Below are positions 11,621 through 23,118 of a stretch of DNA of 64,000 bases, piece after piece (within the stretch, counting starts at the first letter, position 1; every line of letters begins with the position of its first letter). The position numbers were made by a program, and so were the translations under genes. The notes below the pieces were generated by a model. That model had not been told where the DNA came from, searched no databases, and saw nothing but the letters and a program-made list of their open reading frames with translations. Origin of the DNA: Lunularia cruciata (Eukaryota > Streptophyta > Marchantiopsida > Lunulariales > Lunulariaceae); assembly GCA_948567375.1 (NCBI GenBank), contig OX419757.1, positions 2,666,001 through 2,730,000 of the forward strand. The letters are read 5' to 3'.

Positions 11621-13480
11621 AGTTTGCAGATTTATCAAACTTCCTTTTTGTAGTGTGGTAGGGAGATGCTTTTTGTATGACTTGTGGCAGGAGTACTATA
11701 CAAATTGTAGCTCCTACAAACATTACCATGGAAGTCTGATTCTTGGAGGATGATATGTGAACAAAGAGACTCTCAAACAAAGTGATCTTTGTTTTGAATG
11801 AACCCTTCCCTTTTATAGGAATCCCTTAAATTCAATGCTTTAGCATAAAGGAGAATAGGTGGTTTAACATTGTAAAGTATCACTCATTTTGGATGACATA
11901 CCCATCTTTTGGGAATGATATTGCCCAAGAGTTAAACACAAAATAATAGATGGTTTTCATTATGACCTTATTTGTCTTGTTTTAGCCTTTTGCAACCCAT
12001 ATCCTCAAGGGAACTACCTGTTCTTACCAATTATAATACTATGGTAAGTCAACATTGAGTCACCACACATGCAAACTTACAACTCAAATCCACTAGGATA
12101 ATAATGATTGCTCCCATCATCACTTATAGAGGGAGTGTAATTGGGCATAGAATATTTAGGAGAAGCACTATAACTATCATTTGTGTCACTCACTACATTA
12201 AAAAAAAACTAAGATTAAACTTTTAATCTTATTTGCTGATTTGCCACCCTTTGTTAATTTCATTATCATAGAATGGAAGTGATTGGACTTGGCATTCCTC
12301 TCTTGAACATAAGCTTAAGATTCAGATTTTAGTTTTTCAAATATCAACATCTTCTTTGCCTCCAATTTTGCTCTATGCTTTTCTATTGTTCCAATTTTTT
12401 TACTTCTATTTCTACTAGCTTACATCTCTCTTGTGCTCCCATAGCTTCACTCTTAAATTTTGATCAGTTAGCAAGGTCTTGCAAAAATTTACCTATAGTG
12501 GTGGGTGCCAATTTTGAATAAGCTTTAGAAACCTCTTTCTTTCTTGATTCTAGATTTGAACCTCCTTCTTGGTTTGCTTCTCTACAATGTTTACTTTATT
12601 CTCCATCTCCTTCCTATACATCTTTGACTCCTCCTTTATCAATAGTTTTTTCACTCCACTTTGTCAATGAATGGTTCTTTCACTCCTCAAATTTTTCTTG
12701 TCATGAATAACATCATCTACACAAGTATCTTTAACACAAGGTTGAGAATTATGCACAAAAAACCTCTCTTCTTTTGTACCTATTGAGTATCCTCTTTAAA
12801 ATCAAACTCACTAGGGATACTTGCAAAAGGAAATGCCTTTGTCGTGCACAACAAAGGGACATAATCCATCAAATGTTTCTCCTCTTCTTCTTTGATATGA
12901 GATTGTGATCCAATTTCTTCAATGATATTCACTTCATTTCCCAAACCCATACTTACAAGACCTAGAGGAGATATATTAGCTCTACAACAAACATAATATC
13001 CATTCTATGGAAATGAAGACACTTGTGATTCAATTTTTCATCTATAGTTTCAACATGCATTTCAAATCCTTCTTGGTCAAACCTTCTTCCATATATTTAT
13101 GCTTCCAATCTCTAATAGACTTATAAGACTTCATATATCTTGTCCATTTTGTGCACAATCTTTCTCCCATCATGGTACTTGGAATCCTCTCCCAAACTTT
13201 ACAAAAAATATGACCATCACACTAAAATCATTACTCTATTGCATTGGCTTCTTAGAAATCCCTCCATGACTTTGATTGAAGTGCTATGGATTATCAAGAT
13301 AATCTAAAATCTATGCATAATGATAAGCAATCATCCTATATTGATCCTTGTCAAGTTTAATGTTACCTTGTTGATTTTCCTAAAAAGGAATGTATCTTTG
13401 AGGATGGTGTCATGGAAGAAAGCATTGACAAAGGTATTGAAGAAGATACCATACTCAAAAATTATTTGAATCCACAAAAT
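11621..13480. other. AT-rich stretch, no gene seen
   Basis: No open frame longer than about 60 codons has recognisable content. Ser/Phe/Leu-rich minus-strand runs are what AT-rich plus-strand purine tracts give by chance. It is probably old LTR-retrotransposon sequence. Confidence 0.5.
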
Positions 13481-13487
13481 CCACCGA

Positions 13488-13706
13488 TTGGAGGGAGATC
13501 AGTACATTGATGTGACTAGTAGGAATTGCATGAGGCATAGAAGAGCAAGAGGGAAGAGACAAGATGTTTGTGAGAAGCAAATTATGACTTGTAGGAATTG
13601 CATGAGTCAAAGAGGAGAGAGAGTGAAGAGACCATATATCAATGAAAAACAAAGAAAAGTACTCCATAGTTTTGAGAACTCACTTTTGAATATCAATCGA
13701 AAATGA
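13488..13706 (+). CDS. Small ORF with an in-frame 24-residue tandem repeat
   Basis: This 72-codon ORF holds two adjacent copies of a 72-bp unit starting at 13,521 and 13,593. They encode related 24-residue blocks with the pattern RNCM-x-x-R-x-x-R-x-K-R and EKQ. The period is a multiple of three, so the frame is kept. The blocks are basic and Cys-containing, and I know no family for them. The surroundings are transposon debris, so expression is doubtful. Confidence 0.25.
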   Translation: MEGDQYIDVTSRNCMRHRRARGKRQDVCEKQIMTCRNCMSQRGERVKRPYINEKQRKVLHSFENSLLNINRK

Positions 13707-14159
13707 ATTTTTGATACATCAAATATGCTAGACAAGGAACTTTAAATTGAAAGAAATCAATTTGCTACAAGTGTACCAATCTTAGATATACAAAAAAGTC
13801 CATTGTGGCATAAGGAAGGGAAATCTGGGATGGAAATTTGGCTTTTGGAAGCAAGATTATTTCCCACTTCACTACATAATAGCATATTTTTTCATTTTGA
13901 AATGAATGGTTTCAAATTATATGTGCAAACATGTTATAATTTCCACATGGCATATCATGCTTAGCTTTCATTAATATTAGTTTTGCCTTAACTTTTTGCT
14001 ACTTGCATGGGTATATTAGATTTGAACCGTCCTATAAAACTTCTTCTAGGAGTATTAAATTTCAAATTCCTTTTCTCTACAAGTCCTATCAAAATTCTTA
14101 TAGCATTCTTGTCAAAAAATTTATGGAAGATTGTCACTTGCATAAAGATTCCTTTAAAA

Positions 14160-16310
14160 AAATTTGAAACACCACACTAAACATATATCTTGAAGAATTA
14201 AGGGAGTACATATCAAGATATGGAACAAGACAAGGAATGTGCTAATCTTACTTAATTTAATACCTCCTCTCAAGGTCAATAGGAATTCACAACAGCCAAA
14301 GTCCTTTTGAAATCTTTTGAGACTTTTCACAAGCAAGGACGTAGCAAAAATATCAACCACTTGATTTAGATATAGCCAAGTTGTATATATCTCTCTAGTG
14401 TATCTTTTCATTAGTAAAGTGGACAAGCAATTCCATATCCTTGATCTTTATGTGATGCACTAGATTTTTGGCAAGGATAATACTACTCATGTTATATTAA
14501 AACAAAAAGGTAGTCTTAATTTTCATTTCTCTAAAATCTTCCAACATCAATCACAAACAAAAAAATTTATGGATTGCATTACATAGTCCATGATATTTAA
14601 CCTTTGTAGAAGAGAGCAATATTATAGGTGTTTTCTTGCTTTGCAAAGTTATAACACACTCAACAAGTCAAAAACCAAAGTTTGATATGGATATTCTATC
14701 CACTTGGTCTCCAATCCAATTAGCATTTGTAAAACCTATTAGAGTTTTAAGAGCATTTGAACATAGAGTACAATACACTTGAGATATCTCATAGCACTCT
14801 TAGTAGCCTCGAGATGCAACATTCTTGGGTTCTCCGTGTTTTGATTGAGATTACTTATTAACTATGCAAGGTTTGGTCTAAAATTAACCACCAAGTATAG
14901 AAGATTTCTAGTAAGCTTTTTATAATGTGTTCTATCCACTACTTCATCAACTTTAGAACCTTGTTTCCCTTCTTTAGCTAGCATCATAGATGTGGATACA
15001 TGTTTATTATACTCTACATTATGCTCCTTGAGAATATCTTGAAAAAACTTATTTTATACAAGATAAGGAGCATCTTTATCTCCAATTAAGAAAATACCAA
15101 GCCTTGTTATATTTGTCTTAAATTTGTCATATCAAATTTAAAGGCAAGTTGAGACTTAACCTTCATGAACAATTATTCTTCACTTTTTGAGAAATAACAT
15201 TGTACATATAGAGAAAATTGAGTCTTAGCCTCTATAGTAAGAATATATAAAATAATATTCTCTTGTAGCTTTGAAAGCTTTCTCTTTTAAGAAGATGTTG
15301 ATCTTTGTGAACCAAGCTATAATACCATAAGCTAGACAAATTAGCTATAGGTGAAAATTGGCTTGGTAATACCATTAGAAATTTTCTACATGATGGCCTA
15401 AGTGGATCAGATAGAGGTTTCATAGAAAGAGGATTTCCACTAATAGGGTTGAGGCCAAAAATACACTAAAAACTTTGCAGCCAATTTTGGAGGCCTAAAC
15501 AAAAGAATTAGACCTCAAAAAATGGAGTAGTAGTCCCTTCAAGGGAAAGGTGTTGCCTTCTTCCCACCTTGTTTGTCTTGTCAATATATTTTCAACAATA
15601 CCTCTTCCATACTGTTTTGAGCCTCTCACAAAAATATTCCCCAAAGATTCCATTTGGTCAAACTTGTTTGACCAACCAAATAGGACAAGATTGACATGTC
15701 ACCAACCCATGCATCTAATCTAAGGGTGTAGCTTCTTAAGAGAGAATCCTCTTTGCTATATAATAAAGACAAGCTGCTCCTTTGGGGCATCACAAGAGTT
15801 TTTTGAGAGTTCCAATATTGTGTGCTTCTGTCTTTGGTTGTTACACAAGCTCAAGGAGCTTGTTTCAATCCATAGAGCACTTTGTGAAGTTTGTAAGCTT
15901 GCTCTTCTTTCCTTGGCACTTGAGATCCTTCTATTTGCAAAATTTATATCTTCTTGGACATTTCCTTTCAAAATGCATTCTTAGACACCTACTTGCTAAA
16001 CCTTCCATTTTTGAAGTTGAACAACAACAAGGAATAGTCATATAGAATTCATTTTTATAACAAGGATGAAGGTCTCACCATAATCCTCACCTTCTACTTG
16101 CAAGAACCCCTTGCAACAAGTCTTGCTTTGTACATGTGAACCAAAATATCAAGTAGGTAGTTAGTCTTCACTACCTACTTGGTACTATCAACTTCTTCTC
16201 AAGAGGTAGAGAGATGAGTGACCAAGTATTATTTTTTTATTTTTTTTTATCAATGCATTGTATTCCTCTCTCATTTCTTTTGAACCATTTTCAAACCCCA
16301 AAGCTTTTTG
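14160..16310 (-). pseudogene. pol: Ty1/Copia RT and RNase H remnant
   Basis: Read on the minus strand from 16,310 downward, the Copia order is clear. Near 16,250 lies EMREEYNALIK (family E-x-A-M-x-E-E). KARLVARG follows at about 16,130, then an ILKGNVQED segment (family FLNG-x-L-x-E-E) near 15,965, and ALYGLKQAP in frame-shifted form near 15,880. RT is then interrupted by an inserted LTR-like repeat. It resumes with SLYV (YVDD box lost) near 15,200, FKFDMTNL near 15,130, YLVVNFRPNLA near 14,880 and GFTNANWIGD near 14,730 (RNase H). The end of RNase H is VVDIFATSLLVKSLKRFQKDFG near 14,350, then LRGGI. Many stops and frameshifts make it dead. Confidence 0.85.
15264..15792 (+). repeat. Solo-LTR-like insertion inside the Copia RT remnant
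   Basis: Copia coding similarity stops on both sides of this block. The block matches 50,477-51,201 with moderate divergence. Shared anchors include AATACCA...AGCTAG, AGGCCTAAAC...GAATTAGACCTC, TTGTTTGACCAACCA, and CTATATAATAAAG followed by GCTCCTTTGGGGCA. It runs TGTAG...CATCA. A TATA box (CTATATAATAAA) sits near the 3' end. The immediate flanks TCTCT and CAAGA do not form an obvious target duplication, so the ends may be off by a few bases. Confidence 0.65.
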
Positions 16311-17500
16311 AATGGTATGAGGTTTTTTATTGTCCATAGCTCAACCATCCATAAGTTAGCACAACATATATCAACAAGTCAAGAGGGAAGTTTTATAATC
16401 CAAGATGCATGTCAAAGTTTGGTCTCTTGTGTAGAATCCTTCTCCTTTGGAATAAAAACTTCTAAATCAACTACTATCAAACTCAAGAAAATTGCAGGCC
16501 ACTCCGTCCTGTTCTTCATTTTATTGATTTGATTATTGATTTTTATGATGACATTTCTCATCTTTTTAATGGTTATTTGAAGTTGAGTGTATTTTTTATA
16601 GAAATGTGCCACTTTGATATATGTTGTTTTTCTTCTATTAAATGACTTGTGGCTCTTATAAATACAAATTACACTATTGCTTGTCTTGTGATTGTTATTA
16701 CTTTATTTCATAAGAGAAGATTAAAACAATAATTTCAATCCACTCTCTATTAAGTGAAATTTTCTAGCCTCTTAGTTCAGATAATTTCACCATCTTGATA
16801 AAAAAATAAAAAAATTCATAGTCTTGAATGATCAGCACTGTAAAAATTGTAAAATTTATAATGTATTGCTTGAATTTAATTTTTTGTTTCTAGAAGGTCT
16901 ACAAATTTTACATCTATAAATCTGCAGATGGTTTGAGAACTAAGCATCATAAAATTATGCTTATTTTGATATAAAATTAGCTAGTAATTTATTCTCATTA
17001 TAAAATCCCAATAATATTATTCATATTTGTATTAAGTTATTCTCATTATTAAAATCATAATAACGTGATTCATATATGCCTCCGTATGCTTTAAGATATG
17101 TGTTTAGTAGGACTCTAGTTGCAACCACTCTCTACCAATACAAGTTGTACCTTTGTGTTATTGTTAATGAGTTTCTTGTGTCCATACCCTTTCTACTTAG
17201 TTATCAAGAGACACTCCAATAACTATATAAGGCTTATTGATGAAATGATGAAGTATATTTTTGATTGTTTGTATGATGACTTCCATAACTTGGTTAGTGA
17301 GCCAAGACAAAGACAAGAATAAATGTGTTATTGACTATTTTATGTGCAAAGGGGTTACAATGGATTTTCTACATAATATCAAAGTTAGGTTCTATGTACA
17401 CAAATGAGGAAAACTAATGAATTGTTGTCAAACAGCTTGATGTGAAATTTAATTAACATGAGTGCGCCTATTTATATCCTGTTCTACTCATTTCGTAGGT
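16311..17500. other. AT-rich stretch between the two Copia halves
   Basis: No supported coding region is present. The minus strand just above 16,310 may contain the Copia region between integrase and RT, but no motif is readable. The rest is AT-rich. Confidence 0.5.
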
Positions 17501-20160
17501 GGTAGCAATAACAACGATTTGCTATATTGCAATGTTTGGAAGTTTTTGTCTTAAAGGAGATGAAAGTTGTGTGGATTCAAGAGCATTGGCAATTTGATAT
17601 GTGGTGAGCAAGCAAACAACAAAGACAGAGTAAAAAGAAGATCAAGGAAGAAGAAGCAAGTAAATCAAGCAAAAGAAAAAGGTCAAGATAAGAAGTGCTC
17701 TGTCGGGCCTAGGAGAAGCAAGGGAAGTTCAATAAGCTAATTTTTGTCTAGTACATTGCATTTTCAAAAGTTACTGAATGATGCAAATGTAGCTGCTACA
17801 TTATTTCATCTTGCTAAGATGCATGGAGTTTATCCAATTGAAGATACATCTCAATGAAAAGTCTGTGAAGACTAAGCTGAAGGATGTTAGAAGCAACTTC
17901 AACATGAAGTCTTGCTAGGAGAGGTGAAGTCTTGCTAGGAGAGGTGAAGTCCTTGAGGATATTGGTGGAGAAGAGACTTCCAATCAATCCATCATATGAC
18001 ATGAAAGCATGTCATTAAAGATGCAAACATTCCATAGAGAGCACATTGGATTTGTAGAGATCAAGTATTGTTGGTGATCAAAGTGATTGTAAAAGTCTAC
18101 AATTTGGTAGATTTTTTGGAGAAAAATAATTCAAATGAGTTTTAGTGTGTCTTTAAGAACAAACATTAGGTAGCAAAGGAGTAGAAGCTATGAGTACTAA
18201 GAGGTAAGCTTATTACCTTACTATAACTTACTTTGGGTGAAGGTGTTAAGGTGGAGAACTATTTCATGTACTCAAGGAACCTAGTTTAAAACTCCAAGAC
18301 TCTTAGAGGTACTATGGAAGAAGATGAATTTTTGCATACATTCTTAGAGATTCTAGCTGCTTGCATTAAAGTATTTTTCAAGGCTATGGAAGTTAGAAAA
18401 CCATGAGGAGTGATATCCTTTGAAGAGCTAGAGTGCTTAGTCTCTTAGGGGTAATCAATATTTAGCAATGTCAAAAGAGAAAGGGTAATACCCAAGAAAT
18501 GTGACCTTCCTCACTTGTAGTAGACATTCCAAGAAAGTATATAAGCACTACAAGAAGCCATTTCAAAACTAAGGATGAAGGTGAAGTAATCAAGGAGATT
18601 GTTTAGATTTAGGTCATGGAAAGAAGAAACAAAGTGGCAACTATTAATATTATGACCAATCAAGTCATTGTGCTCAAGAGTGCTTTAAGAAGCAAAGATA
18701 AGAAGAAGTAGGTGCTCCAAAAGGGAACTTTTGTGATGGACCAAGAGAAAATATTTATTAACAAACTCCTCAAGAGTAATTGTGTTTTGCGGCATTGTAC
18801 ACAATGTTAGTAAAAGAACCTTGGTGGATAGATTTGCTACTTCTAATCACATCACTTCAAATTGTCAATTATTCCACAATTCAAGCTCAAAATGGATGGA
18901 TCAATTGTTGATCTTGGAGATGGTAACAACTATGAATTACAAGGTGAAAGTGATGTGCATCTCCAACTCTTCATTGGTGAGACCTAGCTCATCACTTCTA
19001 TTTGGTATGTGCCAAGTGTGATCCATAACATTTTTAGGGTTGAGTGCCTTATTTTTGATAGGTAGACAATAAGCTTCCATGTAAACCATTGTGATGTTAC
19101 AAACCAGAATGGACATGTAAAGCCAATGATGTTAAATGTGAAAATTTCATGAATTACAAGGTCAAGCTCTAGGTTCAAGTCTTGTACTTAGTTTAATTGT
19201 AGGTGAGAGTACACTCTTATGGCATAAGAAACATGGATACTGGAGTCAAATCAAGATGTTCTTCCTTTGTAAGGATACATTGGCTATTGGAATCTCTTCA
19301 TTACACTTCTAGGATTCTCCTTGTAAGGTTTGTGTGCATGGGAAGCAAATCTTTGAAAAAAATTAGAGCTACAAGCAAAATTAGAGCTATACTTGACTTC
19401 CTACACATGGATTTTGCAAGACATATTGATCCATTCTCACTTGAAGATGCATCCTACTATCTCTTGATCATCAATGATTTCTCTTGAAAAATGTGGGTGT
19501 ATTTTCTACCACAAAAGAGCCATGTCATGATACATGTTTATGATATCATGACCAAAATTGAATTACAAACTACAAGGCAAGTTCATATAGTGAGAAGTGA
19601 TAGAGCATAAGAGTTGATATCAAAGGCTACTAATTCTTTTTATTGGAGCAAGGGTATCTAAAGACAATTGACTGCTCCTTATAATTATCAACAGAATGGT
19701 GTTTGGGAGAGGAAGAACAAATCTATGGTATAAAAAACAAGATGCCTACTCAAATATTGACATCTACCTCAAAACTTGTGGGATAAGGGATTGAATAGGG
19801 AAGGAGTCTACCTCCCAATCAAACAAGTACTAAAGTGGTTGAAAGTATGAGCCCTTAGGACGCCTTTTCTTGGTGAGAAACCTTATCTTTCTCATCTTAG
19901 AGTGTTTGGTTTCTCATCTTAGAGTGTTTGGTTGCAAAGCATATGCACATGTTCTATTAGTCTTGCGCAAAAAGCTTGATAATTGTTCCAAAGTGTGCAT
20001 CTTCATATAATATTCAGAACATAACAAAGGCTATAGGTTACTGGCTCTACTCAACCATATTAACATGAATTAACATGTATCGTGTGATGAGAGTTAAGTA
20101 GGATCCACTGCTAATCTGGAGGAGGGAAAGAGATCCTTTCTCATATAACATCATGTGGTC
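17501..20160 (+). pseudogene. pol: Ty1/Copia gag, protease and integrase remnant
   Basis: The gag part (17,500-18,640) is poorly preserved. Near 18,655 a zinc-knuckle-like HCAQECFKK appears. The protease site is LVDRFATSNHITSNCQLF at 18,820-18,875, where families have VDSGAT-x-H-M-T. The GAG-pre-integrase motif STLLWHKKHGYW (family LWH-x-R-x-G-H) is near 19,215, followed by a Cys pair and GKQ. Integrase shows HMDF near 19,407, INDFS then KMWVYFL near 19,475, RSDRA near 19,595 (second Asp retained) and NGVWERKN near 19,700 (catalytic Glu). HLRVFG and GYRLLALLN follow, then similarity stops near 20,160. Numerous stops occur. RT and RNase H are absent on this side. Confidence 0.85.
17906..17948 (+). 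repeat. Short tandem duplication
   Basis: The 20-bp string GAAGTCTTGCTAGGAGAGGT occurs twice back to back (period 20) within the degenerate Copia gag. A similar duplication of about 21-22 bp (TCTCATCTTAGAGTGTTTGG) sits near 19,892-19,935. Confidence 0.85.
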
Positions 20161-20229
20161 ATTTGCATAAATAGCTAAAGGTGAAGTTGAAGGAGTTGAA
20201 GCATTTGAGTGAATTGGCAAATTGACGTG

Positions 20230-20250
20230 GTGACACCGGCGCGGTGTGAC
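20230..20250. promoter_or_regulatory. Inverted-repeat motif upstream of the methyltransferase gene
   Basis: GTGACACCG and CGGTGTGAC flank a 3-bp spacer. They form a near-perfect 9-bp dyad (one mismatch) about 320 bp before the start codon, next to a TGACGTGG box. It could be a regulator site; this is inference from position and symmetry only. Confidence 0.3.
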
Positions 20251-20571
20251 CAGGTCCGCACACTCCTTCTAAAGGGTTGGCTCGTCCCACGGAATTGGGC
20301 ATCGGGATGAAAGGCCTGTCGTACTTTCGAGAGGAGTGGAGCTTCAATCGACTGATGTACATAAGGATGGAACCGGCAGGAGAATGAACTACCGTAGCTC
20401 TCAAACTGATGGAAAGAGTTTTGTCAGGAATGTGAATTTGTGATTCCGACTTCGATCTCTTTGGAAAATCTGTGAAGCAACGTTGTTTGTTGACGGTGAA
20501 GTCTTTCCTTCCGGGTCGTATTTTGCGAGCGGTAGGGGGACGAGTACATTGTAGCAGAGTGTCCAACAGCC

Positions 20572-23118
20572 ATGGCGTTGATCATGGCTTGCAGTGCGTC
20601 GCGTTTGCCCAGAATTCCCTATTTTATGAGCGGATTACTTGTTCCTTTTCGACAATTGACATCAGCTTCTCCTCACGGCACCGCTTTCGGACGATTGCAT
20701 GCACCTTTCATGATACAATGTGCCTTGTCTTCTTCAACGACCCCTACTGTACTGCCGCATTCCCCTTCCTCCCTTCGAAGTTTTCCCAAGTGAATTGCAA
20801 TGCAATGGGCAGGAGACGAGGGAATTCCGACTCTGTGAAGCCAGTTTATCAGAGCAATATGTCACATGCTGCTGGATTAAGTTATAACTCCCTGTTCTCG
20901 ATCAAGTGTCCTTTGGAAGTCTAGGATGACAGGTTTGCAATGCTTGTTTCATGGTATCCAGTTGGGTCGAGTGTGGTTTGCTGGTTACTGAATCGTTTGC
21001 GACGTAAGTGTCTCAGGCAGAAGATATTCAGAAACAAGACGCAGACGCAGAGAAGGTTGAACTTGCGTGCCCTGTGTGTCACCAGCCTGTGATTGCCACT
21101 GGGTCTCAGGGAATCAGCTTGTAAGTTCCAGTTCCAGCAGCAAACTTACTTCAATCTTGTGCAGCTACGAGTATGAAGTTCGTGGTTACTGGTTAGCTTG
21201 CTTGTTGTCCTCGGTGATCTGAATTTTGCAGGTCTTTACGCTGTAAATCAAGGAATTACAGACTAAGAAATTTTCTTGTGCTCGGTTCCTTAACTAGTGT
21301 CGAGAATGATGAAAATGACAGGGTCACTATAAATGGGAATTCGTTCCGCTGCCAAAGTTGTCGAAAGTCTTACAGAAGTAATGGAGGCATTATCGACCTT
21401 ACAATCCCTACGGAGGGGCGCGCACCTTTAGGATCATTCTTCTTCCAGTGAGTATTACCTATCTGTACATCACTCGTTTTTCTCGTTAGCAGGGTATCTA
21501 TCTATCTGCGTTACTCTGTCATGTCGTATGCTCTCTTTGACCAGTCAATTTCTGCTCACAGGATGGAATGCAAAGACAAGGTGCTAATTTGACATTGATG
21601 TCAACAGAATTCCACTCATTGCGTACATATACGAAAGAGGATACCGAGAGATGTTTAGATTTGGCAACTTCCCTGGATTCGACGAAGAGGTAGTGTAGAT
21701 GCTATGTCTACATCATAGTCTTCATTTCCTTTCAAGACAAACGCTCTTAAGACATTTTGGAGACTCTTCGTTTCATATTCACTAGTTGGTCGTCCTTTTC
21801 TGTTTTAGGCTCAGAGGGCGATGGACATTCTGGAGCCTGCTCGCGGGGATGTAATCATGGATCTCAGTTGTGGACCTGGTGGCTTTACAAGACGTTTCTT
21901 GACTAGCGGGGAATACGAGACTGTTATAGCATCAGACTTCTCAGAAGCTATGCTTGAGCAGTGCCGCGGTTTCCTGGAAAGTGACACAGCTTTAAATTTG
22001 GAGTGAGTTCTGATGGATTTCACGTAGTATATCCTTTCTCTCCCTCGTTTGTCATTTAGACTATTATCGCATTAGACTTCTTCCAGAAGCTAGCTTGAGC
22101 AGTGCCGCTTTTCCCTGGAGAGTGACATTGTTGTAAATTGGAGTGAGTGCTCATGAATTGCATGTAGCATAACCTCTCTCTCCCTCGCTATTATTCCAAG
22201 ATTAGAAATACCTGTATACAGGTGTATGCGTGATTCTCATATGCTGATAGCTATGTCAAACTCTTCAAAACAAATCTAGTGGATGTTGGTACATTCTAAC
22301 ATGCAAAGGCATTTGTTTTAATCGGTACGATACCTGTACCGGCTTTCTGATTGTTGGGTGCGGTTAAAAGCAAATTGCACACATACACCGTCGATTAATG
22401 TACAGATGCTATCTTTGCAGCAACGTGGTCTTAGTCAGAGCAGATGCAGCTCGACTTCCGTTTACAACATCATCTTTGGCTGGTATACATGCTGCTGCCG
22501 CCATCCATTGCTGGCCAAACGTTCAATCATCTGTAAGTTGTTGTGTCCTCTTATTTAGCGAAATTATATGAAATAAGATAGTCATCTCGAATGAATTCTA
22601 AAGGAAGAACTATTTGCAGGTGGCTGAAATAATGCGGGTGCTACGGCCTGGAGGAGTTTTTGTTGCCAGCACATTTATTCCGCCAACACCACCTGGGTTA
22701 GACGAGCCCCTCAAACCATTACGCCAGGTACGAGTAACTATCGAAAGTTGGACATGGCTTTTTACCTTCTCGGTTTGATGTCCATGCTGGGGAGGTCAAT
22801 CTGGCCGTGTTAGAAAGAGCAAACAGATGTTGTCATGACAACTGTTGGGAGACGTACGAACTTCTTTCGGGGCTGGTTTTTCTCTCTAGATGGACTGTTC
22901 TTCACGGCTGCAACTTGGTGGTCCTTTTCTCTAGAGAATGTTTAGATTGTTTACTCACAAATGTGGCACTGTTGCAGACGCTTGATCAGCTTCAGCTACA
23001 ATTTAATTGGTTTGCCGAAGCTGATTTAAAGAGTTTGGTTGAATCTTGCGGCTTTACCAACTGGCAATCTTATCGTAGAGGAGTATATATCCTGTTTTCT
23101 GCCACCAAGCCAATGTAG
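20572..23118 (+). CDS. Chloroplast-type SAM-dependent methyltransferase (At1g78140-like), 8 exons
   Basis: Exons by eye: 1, 20,572 to about 20,748 or 20,789; 2, 21,017-21,120; 3, 21,298-21,447; 4, 21,608-21,689; 5, 21,809-22,002; 6, 22,421-22,532; 7, 22,620-22,727; 8, 22,978-23,118. Exons 2-8 join in frame with GT-AG introns of 87-418 bp and give 296 residues. Exon 1 adds 59-73 residues rich in Ser, Arg and Pro, which resemble a transit peptide; its donor is unresolved. The protein has a CPVC...CQSC zinc-ribbon-like start, then YERGYREMFRFGNFPGFDEE, SAM motif I DLSCGPGGFTRRF, ASDFSEAMLEQC, VRADAARLPF, AIHCWPN and MRVLRPGGVFVAST. This layout and length match the plant family annotated as uncharacterised chloroplast (plastoglobule-type) methyltransferases. 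Substrate is unknown. The frame is intact, so the gene looks functional. Confidence 0.9.
22064..22187 (+). repeat. Decayed duplicate of exon 5 end within intron 5
   Basis: This block copies 21,924-22,047 (period 140 bp). That segment is the last part of exon 5, its GTGAGT donor and the first about 45 bp of intron 5. Shared strings include GCTTGAGCAGTGCCGC, GGAGTGAGT and CTCTCTCCCTCG. The copy has small indels that destroy the frame, so it is a pseudo-exon and not an alternative exon. Confidence 0.85.

Noticed and set aside
20159-20566. 135-codon minus-strand ORF
   Set aside because: It lies across the promoter gap and transposon edge upstream of the methyltransferase; no recognisable protein and no splice partner.
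20472-20924. 150-codon plus-strand ORF overlapping methyltransferase exon 1
   Set aside because: It is in a different frame from the exon 1 that gives a transit-peptide-like start and does not lead into exon 2.
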